Shown here piece after piece: positions 25,142-32,887 of a stretch of DNA of 64,000 nt; within the stretch, counting starts at the first letter, position 1, and each line of letters begins with the position of its first letter. Source of the DNA: Burkholderiales bacterium (GTDB taxonomy: Bacteria; Pseudomonadota; Gammaproteobacteria; Burkholderiales; Burkholderiaceae_C); the NCBI GenBank assembly GCA_017307865.1, contig JAFKGE010000025.1:1-64000 (forward strand). Reading direction: 5' to 3'. A model generated the notes under the pieces. The model saw only the letters and a program-made list of their open reading frames with translations. It was not told the DNA's origin and did no database searches. Position numbers and translations under genes: made by a program.

Positions 25142-25845
25142 CCCTCCGTCGTCACATAGACCCGCAACCGTTGGACGTCGACAAACAACATGCCCTTGTT
25201 GGGTTCGATGCCGACCAAACCCAGGCGCTTGAACTCCCCTAGCGCCACGTTCACCCGCTGGCGCGACAGGCCGCAGATCAGAGCCAATTCGTGCTGAGAC
25301 ACCGCCAGAGCCTGCAAGCCATCATCCCGCTCGTTGGCCACCATCAGCAGTCCGCGGGCGACCCGCAGTTCAGGCTTGAGCAGACGCGAGGCCACCAGCA
25401 TGGATACGAAGGCCCCCATGCGGGCGTTCATGATCTCCGACAGGAAGTGATTGAACGGGATCGATGCGTTGCGCAGGGCCTCGAAGGTCGGCGCGGGGAT
25501 TCGGCAGATTTGGGCCGTGGTGAGGGCACGCAGGTCATAGCGCCAAAGCTCTTTTTTCAGCAGCGAGCCGTCGCCACCCCATTCCCCGGTGCGCAGGCAA
25601 TAGAGGGTGGTTTCCGAGCCGTCGGAGCCGACCACGTACATCTGCAGATAACCTTGCAACAAGCCATACCAGTGGGTGCAGGGTGTTCCTTCGCGGGCGA
25701 CGTAGTCGCCGGGTTCTGCCCGCTGCTCGCTGGCCGTGCTGAGCGTCAGCGCACGCAGATTGGCCGGCAGCTGGCGGTACCAGGTCCAACTTTCCAGAAA
25801 GCGGGTGATGTCGTCGCTCGGCGGGGCGCTCATGTCGATGCTCAT
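25117..25845 (-). CDS. Crp/Fnr-family transcriptional regulator
   Basis: This 242-residue regulator has a cyclic-nucleotide-binding-like domain (EPGDYVAREGTPCTHWYGLL) and a C-terminal HTH (SQHELALICGLSRQRVNVALGEF). No FNR-type cysteine cluster is present, so it is not an oxygen sensor of that kind. In the recognition helix the arginine equivalent to CRP R180 is kept, but E181 becomes Gln and R185 becomes Val. ATG 25845 was taken; a second ATG at 25833 is possible. It lies inside the GST/isomerase cluster and probably controls it through the two TGTC-N8-GACA palindromes. Confidence 0.82.
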   Translation of the reverse strand: MSIDMSAPPSDDITRFLESWTWYRQLPANLRALTLSTASEQRAEPGDYVAREGTPCTHWYGLLQGYLQMYVVGSDGSETTLYCLRTGEWGGDGSLLKKELWRYDLRALTTAQICRIPAPTFEALRNASIPFNHFLSEIMNARMGAFVSMLVASRLLKPELRVARGLLMVANERDDGLQALAVSQHELALICGLSRQRVNVALGEFKRLGLVGIEPNKGMLFVDVQRLRVYVTTEGQAGFESG

Positions 25846-25919
25846 GCGATGTGGATCACCGCCGGATCGTAGTGGACATGAGCGTCGAGGGACAGTCCCC
25901 GATCTGATCGACGGCAGGT

Positions 25920-26915
25920 CTACAAAAAATCCATCGCTCCGCTGATGTGACCGCCCATGGCGTCGGACTCCGGCACAGGCCACCCCTCGGCTTGCCACGC
26001 CTTGCGCGCGCGCTGGCGCCGGGCCTCCTTGCCGAGCGACAAGAGCGGCTCATCGCGCCGCCAGCGACTGCGTCTTTCCGTGTCACTGCAGGCCCACAGG
26101 AACTCGGTCTCGTCGATGAGCTCGCCAGCGCCGGCCAGTACGCCGGTCGCCAGGACATGGGTGTCCGAACGCCGGGGATCGAGGGCGGCGCAGGCGTGAA
26201 GACCGCACAGCGCGGCCAGGCATTTCTGTGCCCAGCGGGCCGGCCAGGCTGCGGCTCGACCTTCACCGAACAGATACGCCAAGGTGCAAGCCGTCACGAA
26301 GATGTCTTCCCGCAACCGAAACGGCTTGGCATGGTCCGCGTACCCGTCGCCCGCTACAAGCTGTGCCGGCTCGATAGCCACTTCATCGAACCGAACCTCG
26401 GCATGCGGCAGCTCGGGCACCGGCCCCTGAGCACGTCCAGCCGACAGCGTGACACCGGCGGTGCGCAGCGGCAAGCGAACGCAAACCAGGCTGCCAGGAC
26501 CTTTGGCAGGACCTGTTGCCGTGCGGGCCAACACGAACAGCTGCAGATCGTTCACCCCGGCAAGGGTCCACGACTTGGCACCTTGCAAGCGCAGACCGCC
26601 TGCGCGCGAATGGAGCGCCGTGGCCAGTTCGGTGAGCTTGCGGCCGGACTCGTTGACGCAGAACGCACTGGCTCGCCCCATGCGCGCCTGGCTTGGAAAG
26701 GCGGCCTGGATCGCGCCCTGGTAGCCGCAAAAGAAGGCCCAGGCCAGACGGTCCGCGCGGCTTGCCGCCGTGACCGCCGCCACGAAGGGGCCGTTCTGTT
26801 CGTGGGCCGTCTGTTTGTCCAGCCAAAACGGCAGCCAGGCTGCAAGCTCGCAGCATTCACGCTGGACGAGATCGGCGGCCAGCATCTCCTCCAGAAGGCG
26901 TTCCATGGACATCAT
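25920..26915 (-). CDS. Short acyl-CoA dehydrogenase-like flavoprotein
   Basis: This 331-residue protein looks like an acyl-CoA dehydrogenase with a shortened C-terminus (normal length about 380). The middle beta-domain is recognised by LRLQGAKSWTLAGVNDLQLFVLART and VCVRLPLRTAGVTLSAG. The catalytic-base region and the usual GGxGY-like C-terminal segment are not seen, and the C-terminal third is Arg-rich and unlike the family. Two adjacent ATGs start the gene with GGAG upstream. It is 75 bp downstream of, and co-directional towards, the Crp-family gene. It may be a degenerate or specialised member; FAD binding is likely but not certain. Confidence 0.65.
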   Translation of the reverse strand: MMSMERLLEEMLAADLVQRECCELAAWLPFWLDKQTAHEQNGPFVAAVTAASRADRLAWAFFCGYQGAIQAAFPSQARMGRASAFCVNESGRKLTELATALHSRAGGLRLQGAKSWTLAGVNDLQLFVLARTATGPAKGPGSLVCVRLPLRTAGVTLSAGRAQGPVPELPHAEVRFDEVAIEPAQLVAGDGYADHAKPFRLREDIFVTACTLAYLFGEGRAAAWPARWAQKCLAALCGLHACAALDPRRSDTHVLATGVLAGAGELIDETEFLWACSDTERRSRWRRDEPLLSLGKEARRQRARKAWQAEGWPVPESDAMGGHISGAMDFL

Positions 26916-26961
26916 TCACTCCGGTTGAAGCCGGAATTTTTCCCCCGGCAGTGCAAACGAC

Positions 26962-26979
26962 CTGTCGTCACGATGACAG
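26962..26979. promoter_or_regulatory. CRP-geometry palindrome upstream of the acyl-CoA dehydrogenase-like gene
   Basis: CTGTC-N8-GACAG shares the TGTC-N8-GACA core with the site at 22955-22972; the wider 20-mer matches its own complement at 8 of 10 positions per arm. On the minus strand an AAAAAT -10-like hexamer (26941-26936) would place the start at 26929, again 41.5 bp from the centre. Confidence 0.5.
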
Positions 26980-27067
26980 GATGGCGCGCGGCAATCCTCG
27001 CTGCCACCCGTCTTGCCGCCAAACCCGGCTCGTACAATGCCAACTCCGCTGCGTGGCAAACCGCACC

Positions 27068-27310
27068 ATGACTCAAGCTCCCCTGACCGAACAAATCGCC
27101 GAGCGCGTCGAGCGGCTGCTCGTGCGGCACGCCGAACTGCATCGCACCAACGCGCTGCTGACGCAGCAGATCGAGGCGCTCACGCAGGAGCGCGACAGCC
27201 TGAAATCCCGCCTGCAGGCGGCGCGCGCGCGGGTGGACGCGCTGATCGACAAGCTGCCCACCTCGCCCGGCGCCCTCACCGCGCTGCCCGAGCCGGAGCG
27301 CCGGCCATGA
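27068..27310 (+). CDS. ZapB-like coiled-coil cell-division protein (TIGR02449-type)
   Basis: This 80-residue protein is an almost continuous coiled coil (IAERVERLLVRHAELHRTNA, then LTQQIEALTQERDSLKSRLQ). Proteins of this size and type directly before zapA are annotated as ZapB-like/TIGR02449 and are thought to act at the FtsZ ring. The start at 27068 leaves a compact coiled coil; its TGA overlaps the zapA ATG (ATGA), which supports a shared function. Confidence 0.8.
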   Translation: MTQAPLTEQIAERVERLLVRHAELHRTNALLTQQIEALTQERDSLKSRLQAARARVDALIDKLPTSPGALTALPEPERRP

Positions 27311-27636
27311 ACCAGCTCGAAGTGCGCATCATGGGCCAGGGCTACGTGCTGCGCTGCCCCGACGGCGGCGAGGCGCGCCTGACCGAGGCCGCGCAGCGCG
27401 TGGACGCGGCGATGTGCAGCATCCGCGACGCCGGCAAGATCCGCGCGCGCGACCGCATCGCCGTGCTGGCGGCGCTGAACCTGGCTTTCGAGCTGGGCGA
27501 GCCGGTCGCCGCCGAAGCGCCCGCTGCCGCCCCCGCGCCGGCGGCCAACGACGATGCCGCCGCGGACGACGCCACGCTCGCGGCGCTGCTGCAGCGCCTC
27601 GATCGCGCGCTGGGCGAAGACGGTCAGTTGCTTTAA
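27307..27636 (+). CDS. zapA: Cell-division protein ZapA
   Basis: This 109-residue FtsZ-ring-associated protein shows the ZapA fold: LEVRIMGQGYVLRCPDGGEA, then LTEAAQRVDAAMCSIRDAGK and RIAVLAALNLAFELGE. A low-complexity Ala/Pro linker (about residues 65-85) separates it from the C-terminal helix. It is translationally coupled to the ZapB-like gene. Its 3' end carries the promoter of the 6S RNA gene that follows, an arrangement conserved across Proteobacteria. Confidence 0.9.
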   Translation: MNQLEVRIMGQGYVLRCPDGGEARLTEAAQRVDAAMCSIRDAGKIRARDRIAVLAALNLAFELGEPVAAEAPAAAPAPAANDDAAADDATLAALLQRLDRALGEDGQLL

Positions 27637-27644
27637 AATGAGCT

Positions 27645-27823
27645 GGTCTGCGGTGCGCGCCGGACTTTATACTTCCTTGAACCAATGCTCGTATGAGCCC
27701 GGGCTTGGAACATCGTCTGGTCGGCGTGATCGTCTCGCGTCAGATGAACCCAAGACCAGTCTGACCTCGCCCACCTGAACCCCCGCGTTCAGGATGACGG
27801 TCCGGCGGCATTCGCAGACACCT
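27645..27823 (+). ncRNA. ssrS: 6S RNA
   Basis: The region after zapA folds as 6S RNA. The 5' strand GGTCTGCG..GCGCCGGAC (27645-27665) pairs with the 3' strand GTCCGGC..CGCAGACACC (about 27800-27822), the closing stem, and the 3' end GGCGGCATTCGCAGAC resembles the E. coli end. Length is about 180 nt. A TAAAAT -10 hexamer lies at 27634-27639 at the very end of zapA. 6S RNA sequesters sigma70 RNA polymerase in stationary phase by imitating an open promoter. Confidence 0.85.
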
Positions 27824-27832
27824 CTTGCTCAG

Positions 27833-27860
27833 GGCCGATCGCGCGATCGGCCTTTTGTTT
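27833..27860 (+). terminator. Rho-independent terminator after 6S RNA
   Basis: A perfect 20-bp palindrome (27833-27852, GGCCGATCGC/GCGATCGGCC) is followed by TTTTGTTTTG. It lies 10 bp after the 6S 3' end and 40 bp before the next start codon. Confidence 0.85.
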
Positions 27861-27894
27861 TGCCCCGGCCTTCAAGGCCGCCCCGACCCCGACC

Positions 27895-28719
27895 ATGCCC
27901 ATCGAGCCCCTGTTGATCCTCGAACTTGCCGCGCTCGGCCTCGCGACCGGTTTTCTGGCGGGCCTCTTGGGCATCGGCGGCGGCATGATCATGGTGCCCT
28001 TCATCTCGGCCATGCTGGGCGCGCGCGGCGTGGCGCCGGGGCTGGCGGTGAAGATGGCGATCGCCACCTCGATGGCCACCATCATCTTCACCTCGATGAG
28101 CAGCGTGCGCGCGCACCACCAGAAGGGCGCCGTGCGCTGGGACATCGTGCGCGCACTGGCGCCCGGCATCGTGGGCGGCGCCATGGTGGCCAGCCTGGGC
28201 GTGTTCAGCCTGCTCAAGGGCGCGGCGCTGTACTTCGTGTTCGCCAGCTTCGTCGCCTTCTCGGCGGTGCAGATGTTCCTCAATAAGAAGCCCGCCGCCT
28301 CGCGCCAGCTGCCCGGCACCGCCGGCCTGCTGGGCGCGGGCGGGCTGATCGGCTTTCTGTCGGGGCTGGTGGGCGCCGGCGGCGGCTTCGTGTCGGTGCC
28401 CTTCATGACCTGGTGCAACGTGGCCATCCACAACGCGGTGGCCACCAGCGCGGCGCTGGGCTTTCCGATCGCGCTGGCCAACGTGACGGGCTACATCGTG
28501 GCCGGCCACGGCCTGCACGACCTGCCGCCGCACTCCTTCGGCTACCTGTGGCTGCCGGCACTGATCGTCATCGCCAGTTGCAGCGTGCTGATGGCGCCGC
28601 TGGGCGCGCGCGCCGCGCACGCGCTGCCGGTCAGCAAGCTCAAGCGCGCGTTTGCCGTGGTGCTGATCGCGCTGGCGCTGTACATGCTGGGCAAGGGCAT
28701 CGCCGCGCTGGGCGGCTGA
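27895..28719 (+). CDS. TauE/SafE (TSUP) family permease
   Basis: This 274-residue inner-membrane protein has about eight transmembrane segments and the duplicated TSUP signature: GFLAGLLGIGGGMIMVPF in the first half and GLVGAGGGFVSVPFM in the second. TSUP proteins export sulfite, sulfoacetate or related organosulfur anions. No sulfur-metabolism gene is nearby, so the substrate is open. It follows the 6S RNA terminator and probably has its own promoter in the 40-bp gap or reads through. Confidence 0.85.
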   Translation: MPIEPLLILELAALGLATGFLAGLLGIGGGMIMVPFISAMLGARGVAPGLAVKMAIATSMATIIFTSMSSVRAHHQKGAVRWDIVRALAPGIVGGAMVASLGVFSLLKGAALYFVFASFVAFSAVQMFLNKKPAASRQLPGTAGLLGAGGLIGFLSGLVGAGGGFVSVPFMTWCNVAIHNAVATSAALGFPIALANVTGYIVAGHGLHDLPPHSFGYLWLPALIVIASCSVLMAPLGARAAHALPVSKLKRAFAVVLIALALYMLGKGIAALGG

Positions 28720-28726
28720 TGGCCGG

Positions 28727-28787
28727 TTTCAAGCAAAAAATGGTTGCAGCGCCCGCCAATCAAGCGCGAGCAGCTATCGTTTTCATA
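28727..28787 (+). repeat. AGCTATC-type interspersed repeat
   Basis: The stretch runs from TTTCAAGCAAAAAATGG through GCAGCGCCCGCCAATC to AAGCGCGAGCAGCTATCG and fills the gap between the two convergent TSUP genes. Confidence 0.65.
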
Positions 28788-28792
28788 CCGCG

Positions 28793-29476
28793 CTACGCCG
28801 CCGGCACCACGCACCAGGGCGCCTGATCGTGCGCCAGGCCCATCCACAGGGCCCAGGCCGAGGTCAGCACCAGCGCCAGCCCGGCAATGCGCATGCCCCA
28901 GGCGCCGCGCCCGCCGCGGCCCAGGCGCAGCAGCAACCAGGGGCCCAGCCACAGGGTAACGCCCGAGCCCAGCGCGAACAGCGCCATCACCGCTGCACCG
29001 CCAGCCACGCTGCCGGCCAGCGCCGCCACCATCACGGCCGAATACAGCAGCCCGCACGGCAGCAGCGCCCAGGCCACGCCCACGCCCAGCGGCGCGGCCA
29101 GGCCCCAGCGCTGCGTGGCGCCGCGCACGCGCGCCCACACGCGGCGCGCGCCCAGCTCCAGCCACAGCGGCTGGCGCGCCCAGATCAGCAGCATGGCACC
29201 CAGCAGCAGCGCCGCCACGTGCACCATGCTCCACACCGGGCGCAGCGCGGCCGACTGCACGGTGAGCCAGCCCAGGCCTTGCATGGACGCGGCGGCCAGC
29301 GCGCCCAGCAGCGCGTAGCCCGCGAGGCGCCCAAGCTGGAACAGGCCGATGCCCAGCTGGCCGCGCGGCGCCGCCGCCTGTCCGATGCCGGCGCAGGCCG
29401 CGCCGCACATGGCGATGCAATGCGGGCCGCCCGCCAGCCCCATGAGGACGGCGGTAACGGCCAACGACAAGGTCAT
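28793..29476 (-). CDS. SafE-like membrane protein of the HemN/FNR block
   Basis: This 227-residue protein has about six transmembrane helices and belongs to the sulfite exporter TauE/SafE superfamily in the UreH-like branch. The first helix carries GGPHCIAMCGAACAG, with two CxxxC-like cysteines and a histidine that could bind copper, and a later helix has LLPCGLLYSAVMVAAL. Members of this branch occur next to cytochrome cbb3 and FNR genes and are suspected in copper supply. Its ATG shares a base with the hemN stop, so it is in an operon with hemN. Confidence 0.8.
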   Translation of the reverse strand: MTLSLAVTAVLMGLAGGPHCIAMCGAACAGIGQAAAPRGQLGIGLFQLGRLAGYALLGALAAASMQGLGWLTVQSAALRPVWSMVHVAALLLGAMLLIWARQPLWLELGARRVWARVRGATQRWGLAAPLGVGVAWALLPCGLLYSAVMVAALAGSVAGGAAVMALFALGSGVTLWLGPWLLLRLGRGGRGAWGMRIAGLALVLTSAWALWMGLAHDQAPWCVVPAA

Positions 29477-30858
29477 CAGAGAATTCTAGAGAAGCGCGCG
29501 CGGGTCTGGGCGGCCTGCAGGTACTTGTCGAACACCATGGCCACGCCGCGCACGAAGAACCAGCCCATGGGCGTGACCTCGATGGCGCTGTCGGTGACGC
29601 GCACCAGCCCGTCGTCCTGCATCGCCGCCAGGCGCTTGAGCTCGGCGGCGAAGTAGCGCTTGAAGTCGACCAGCTGCGACAGCTCGATCGACTCGAACTG
29701 CACGCGGCCCTGGCACATCAGGCCCATGATGACGGCGCGGCGCAGCAGGTCGTCGCGCGTGACGGCCAGGCCGCGCACCACCGGCAGCTGGCCGTGGTCG
29801 AGCCGGTCCTGGTACTCGATCAGGTCCTTGGCGTTCTGGCTGTAGGTGGCGCCCACCTTGCCGATCGCCGACACGCCCAGGCCGATCAGGTCGGCGTCGG
29901 GCTGGGTGCTGTAGCCCTGGAAGTTGCGGTGCAGTCGGCCCTGGCGCTTGGCCACGGCCAGCGCGTCGTCGGGCAGCGCGAAGTGGTCCATGCCGATGTA
30001 GACGTAGCCCGCCTGCTCGAAGGCCGCCAGCGAGCGCGCCAGCATCGCCACCTTGGCGCTGGCCTGCGGCAGCTCGGCGGTGTTGATGCGCCGCTGCGAC
30101 TTGAAGCGCTCGGGCAGGTGCGCGTAGCCGTACAGGGCGATGCGGTCGGGCCGCAGGTCGGCCACCTGGGCCAGGGTGCGATCGAAGGACTCGGGCGTCT
30201 GCTTGGGCAGGCCGTAGATCAGGTCGACGTTGATGGAGTCGAAGCCGACCTCGCGCGCGGCGGCCACCAGGGCGAATACCTGCTCGGCCGGCTGCACGCG
30301 GTGCACGGCCTTTTGCACCAGCGGGTCGAAGTCCTGCACGCCGAAGCTCAGGCGGTTGAAGCCCAGGGTCTTGAGCGTGGCCAGGCGCGTCGGGTCGATG
30401 GTGCGCGGATCGATCTCGATGGAGTATTCGCCGCCCTCGGCGAAGGCGAAGTTGCGCCGCAGCATGCCCATCAGCTCGCCCAGCTCCTCGTCGCTGAGGA
30501 AGGTCGGCGTGCCACCGCCCAGGTGCAGCTGGCTGACGGCCTGCTGCGCGCCCAGGCGCTGCACGTGCAGGTCGACCTCGCGGCTGAGGTAGCGCAGATA
30601 GGGGCCGGTGCGGTCGTGGTGCTTGGTGATGATCTTGTTGCAGGCGCAGTAGTAGCACAGCGACTCGCAAAACGGCAGGTGCACGTACAGCGACAGCGGC
30701 TTGGCCGCCTGGCCCGAGCTGATGCGGCGCTGCTCGAGCGCGTTCAGGTAGTCGGCTTCGCCAAAGGCCTCGACGAAGCGGTCGGCCGTGGGATAGGAGG
30801 TGTAGCGCGGCCCGGGAACGTCGAAACGGTTCAGCAGTTCGGGGGTAATGACAGGCAT
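29476..30858 (-). CDS. hemN: Oxygen-independent coproporphyrinogen III oxidase
   Basis: This 460-residue radical-SAM enzyme makes protoporphyrinogen IX from coproporphyrinogen III without oxygen, for heme synthesis under low oxygen. The iron-sulfur motif CESLCYYC is at residues 64-71 followed by C73, and the SAM segment LHLGGGTPTFL is typical. The C-terminal HemN domain (VRGLAVTRDDLLRRAVIMGL) is present. It is divergent from fnr and an FNR box lies in the shared 160-bp region, so it is probably FNR-activated. Confidence 0.94.
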   Translation of the reverse strand: MPVITPELLNRFDVPGPRYTSYPTADRFVEAFGEADYLNALEQRRISSGQAAKPLSLYVHLPFCESLCYYCACNKIITKHHDRTGPYLRYLSREVDLHVQRLGAQQAVSQLHLGGGTPTFLSDEELGELMGMLRRNFAFAEGGEYSIEIDPRTIDPTRLATLKTLGFNRLSFGVQDFDPLVQKAVHRVQPAEQVFALVAAAREVGFDSINVDLIYGLPKQTPESFDRTLAQVADLRPDRIALYGYAHLPERFKSQRRINTAELPQASAKVAMLARSLAAFEQAGYVYIGMDHFALPDDALAVAKRQGRLHRNFQGYSTQPDADLIGLGVSAIGKVGATYSQNAKDLIEYQDRLDHGQLPVVRGLAVTRDDLLRRAVIMGLMCQGRVQFESIELSQLVDFKRYFAAELKRLAAMQDDGLVRVTDSAIEVTPMGWFFVRGVAMVFDKYLQAAQTRARFSRIL

Positions 30859-30914
30859 GACAGGCGAAAATCAAATGGCAGGACATACTGTCGGGCCGAA
30901 CCTTGCAATTGTCC

Positions 30915-30928
30915 TTGACGATCATCAA
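30915..30928. promoter_or_regulatory. FNR box between hemN and fnr
   Basis: TTGACGATCATCAA differs from the FNR consensus TTGAT-N4-ATCAA at one base. For hemN a CAGTAT -10-like hexamer (30890-30885) would put the box about 43 bp upstream of the start, which suits activation; for fnr it could mediate autoregulation. Confidence 0.75.
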
Positions 30929-31018
30929 GAAGATGGGGGCAAATGATTCGGGCAACACCCGACAAGCCAACTAGAATCAAGGCATTACTTCGCACGCGTC
31001 AAGGCGCCGAACACTCCG

Positions 31019-31738
31019 ATGACCCCAAAAGCCATCCAAGTCGCCTGTTCCAACTGCAACCTGCGCGAACTGTGCATGCCGGTCGACGTCACCGACCAGG
31101 ACATGGACAAGCTCGATTCGCTGGTGGCCACGCGCCGCAAGATCCGGCGCGGGGAATCGCTGTTTTCCAACGGCGACCGCTTCGACGCCCTCTACGCCAT
31201 CCGCACGGGCTTTTTCAAGACCCGCGTGACCACCGAGGACGGGCGCGATCAGGTGACGGGCTTTCAAATGGCCGGCGAGATCATCGGGCTGGACGGCATC
31301 GTGGGCGACCGCCACAGCTGCGACGCGGTGGCGCTGGAAGACGCCGAGGTGTGCGAGATGCCCTATGGGCGCATCGAAGAGCTGTCGCGCGAGGTACCGG
31401 CGCTGCAGACGCACGTGCACAAGATCATGAGCCGCGAGATCGTGCGCGAGCACGGCGTGATGCTGCTGCTGGGCAGCATGCGCGCCGAGGAGCGCCTGGC
31501 GGCCTTTTTGCTGAACCTGGTGCAGCGCCTGCACGCGCGCGGCTTTTCGCGCTCCGAGCTGGTGCTGCGCATGACGCGCGAGGAGATCGGCAGCTTTCTG
31601 GGCCTCAAGCTGGAGACCGTCAGCCGCACCTTCTCGAAGTTTGCCGAGGACGGCCTGATCGAGGTCAAGCACCGGCACGTGCGCATCCTGGACATCGAGG
31701 CCCTGCGCACCCTGGTCAACGCGCCCGAGGGGCGCTGA
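31019..31738 (+). CDS. fnr: Oxygen-sensing regulator FNR
   Basis: This 239-residue Crp-family activator senses oxygen with a [4Fe-4S] cluster. The cluster ligands are C10, C13 and C19 (CSNCNLRELC) plus C101 (RHSCDAV), the same spacing as E. coli FNR. The recognition helix LKLETVSRTFSKF has the E-x-x-SR specificity residues for TTGAT half-sites. It would switch on anaerobic genes such as the divergent hemN. The protein starts directly with the cluster region, with no N-terminal extension. Confidence 0.94.
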   Translation: MTPKAIQVACSNCNLRELCMPVDVTDQDMDKLDSLVATRRKIRRGESLFSNGDRFDALYAIRTGFFKTRVTTEDGRDQVTGFQMAGEIIGLDGIVGDRHSCDAVALEDAEVCEMPYGRIEELSREVPALQTHVHKIMSREIVREHGVMLLLGSMRAEERLAAFLLNLVQRLHARGFSRSELVLRMTREEIGSFLGLKLETVSRTFSKFAEDGLIEVKHRHVRILDIEALRTLVNAPEGR

Positions 31739-31739
31739 C

Positions 31740-31799
31740 TTTCAAGCCAAATCAGCCGCTGGCCCGCGCCCGGCAAGCGCGAGGCGCTATCAACATCAT
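31740..31799 (+). repeat. AGCTATC-type interspersed repeat
   Basis: TTCAAGCCAAATCAGCCGCT begins the element and GCAAGCGCGAGGCGCTATC ends it. It begins right after the fnr stop and reaches the end of the convergent DUF1178 gene. Confidence 0.6.
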
Positions 31800-32281
31800 T
31801 GCAAGGTGTTTTTCAGGCTGTCCGGAATCGGCAGCGGCATGACGGCGATGCCCTCCTCCAGCAGCTCCTCGGTCTGCTGGGGCGTGGCTTGGCCGCGGAT
31901 GCCGCGCTCGGCCGCCTCGCCGTGGTGAATGCGGCGCGCCTCGTCGGCAAAGCGCTCGCCCACGTCCTCGGTCTGCGCCAGCACGCGGCGCACCATTTGC
32001 AGCCAGGCCGCCTGCATGGCCTGCGGCGGCAGCGCCGCCACGGGACTGGCCTGCCCGCCTGCGCCCGCGGCGGCCGGGCGTGCTGCATCACGGGCTGGAG
32101 GCGGCTCGCTGCCGCGCCCCAGGTTGAGGCGCGGCGCGCTCAGCATCTTGCTGACCGCCGTGTCGCTGCACAGCGGGCAGGCCACCAGCTGGCGCGCCTG
32201 CTGGTCCTGAAAATCGTCCTCGGAAGCGAACCAGCCTTCAAAAACGTGGCCGCCCGAGCATTGGAGGTTGAGCACTTTCAT
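31796..32281 (-). CDS. DUF1178 family protein
   Basis: This 161-residue protein is a member of the DUF1178 family, of unknown function. It has an N-terminal zinc-ribbon-like segment (LQCSGGHVFEGWF, then CPLCSD), a variable Ala/Pro linker and a helical C-terminal part ending EELLEEGIAVMPLPIPD. It closes a co-directional series that starts with nuoA (nuoN, DUF2818, Nudix, DUF1178), with 10 bp to the Nudix gene. Confidence 0.85.
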   Translation of the reverse strand: MKVLNLQCSGGHVFEGWFASEDDFQDQQARQLVACPLCSDTAVSKMLSAPRLNLGRGSEPPPARDAARPAAAGAGGQASPVAALPPQAMQAAWLQMVRRVLAQTEDVGERFADEARRIHHGEAAERGIRGQATPQQTEELLEEGIAVMPLPIPDSLKNTLQ

Positions 32282-32291
32282 GGTCGGTCGA

Positions 32292-32876
32292 TCAGGTGGC
32301 GGGCACGTCCTGCCACGTCAGGGGCCACGCGCCGCCCAGCACATTTTGCAGCCACAGCGCGCCGACCATGGTCTTGGCGTCGGTCACCTCGCCGCCACGG
32401 CACCAGGCCTGCAGCTGGGCCGGGGTGGCGCTGAAGACTTCGAGGAACTCGCCGGCGTCGAGCGCGCGCTCGCCCGACACCAGGTGGCGCGCAAACCAGA
32501 TCTCGATCACCTCGGTGGAATACGACACCACCGGATGCAGCACGCCGGCGCGCGCCCACTGGCGGGCGACGTAGCCGGTCTCCTCGCGCAGCTCGCGCCG
32601 AGCGCAGGCCAGCGCCGACTCGCCCGCATCGAGCTTGCCGGCGGGAAACTCGATCAGCGTGCGCTGCACCGGGTAGCGGTACTGGCGCTCGAGCACCACC
32701 TCCAGCGTGCCGCCAGCGCGCTCCAGCAGCGGGATGATCATCACCGCGCCGGGGTGCAGGATGTATTCGCGCTCGGTCAGGCTGCCGTCGGGCAGGCGCA
32801 CGCGGTCGCGCCGGGCGTGCAGAAAGCCGCCCTTGAACAGCTCGCTTTCGTGCACCGGATGTTCGGTCAGGTCCAT
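32292..32876 (-). CDS. Nudix hydrolase, ADP-ribose pyrophosphatase type
   Basis: This 194-residue protein has the complete Nudix box from G80 to G101 (GKLDAGESALACARREL, then REETG). The preceding IEFPAGKLDAGE and the QYRYPVQRTLIEF context are typical of ADP-ribose pyrophosphatases (NudF type), which hydrolyse ADP-ribose to AMP and ribose 5-phosphate. The ATG at 32876 begins MDLTEHPVHESELFKGGF. It is 11 bp downstream of the DUF2818 gene, in the tail of the nuo operon. Confidence 0.88.
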   Translation of the reverse strand: MDLTEHPVHESELFKGGFLHARRDRVRLPDGSLTEREYILHPGAVMIIPLLERAGGTLEVVLERQYRYPVQRTLIEFPAGKLDAGESALACARRELREETGYVARQWARAGVLHPVVSYSTEVIEIWFARHLVSGERALDAGEFLEVFSATPAQLQAWCRGGEVTDAKTMVGALWLQNVLGGAWPLTWQDVPAT

Positions 32877-32887
32877 GGCGCGGCGCC

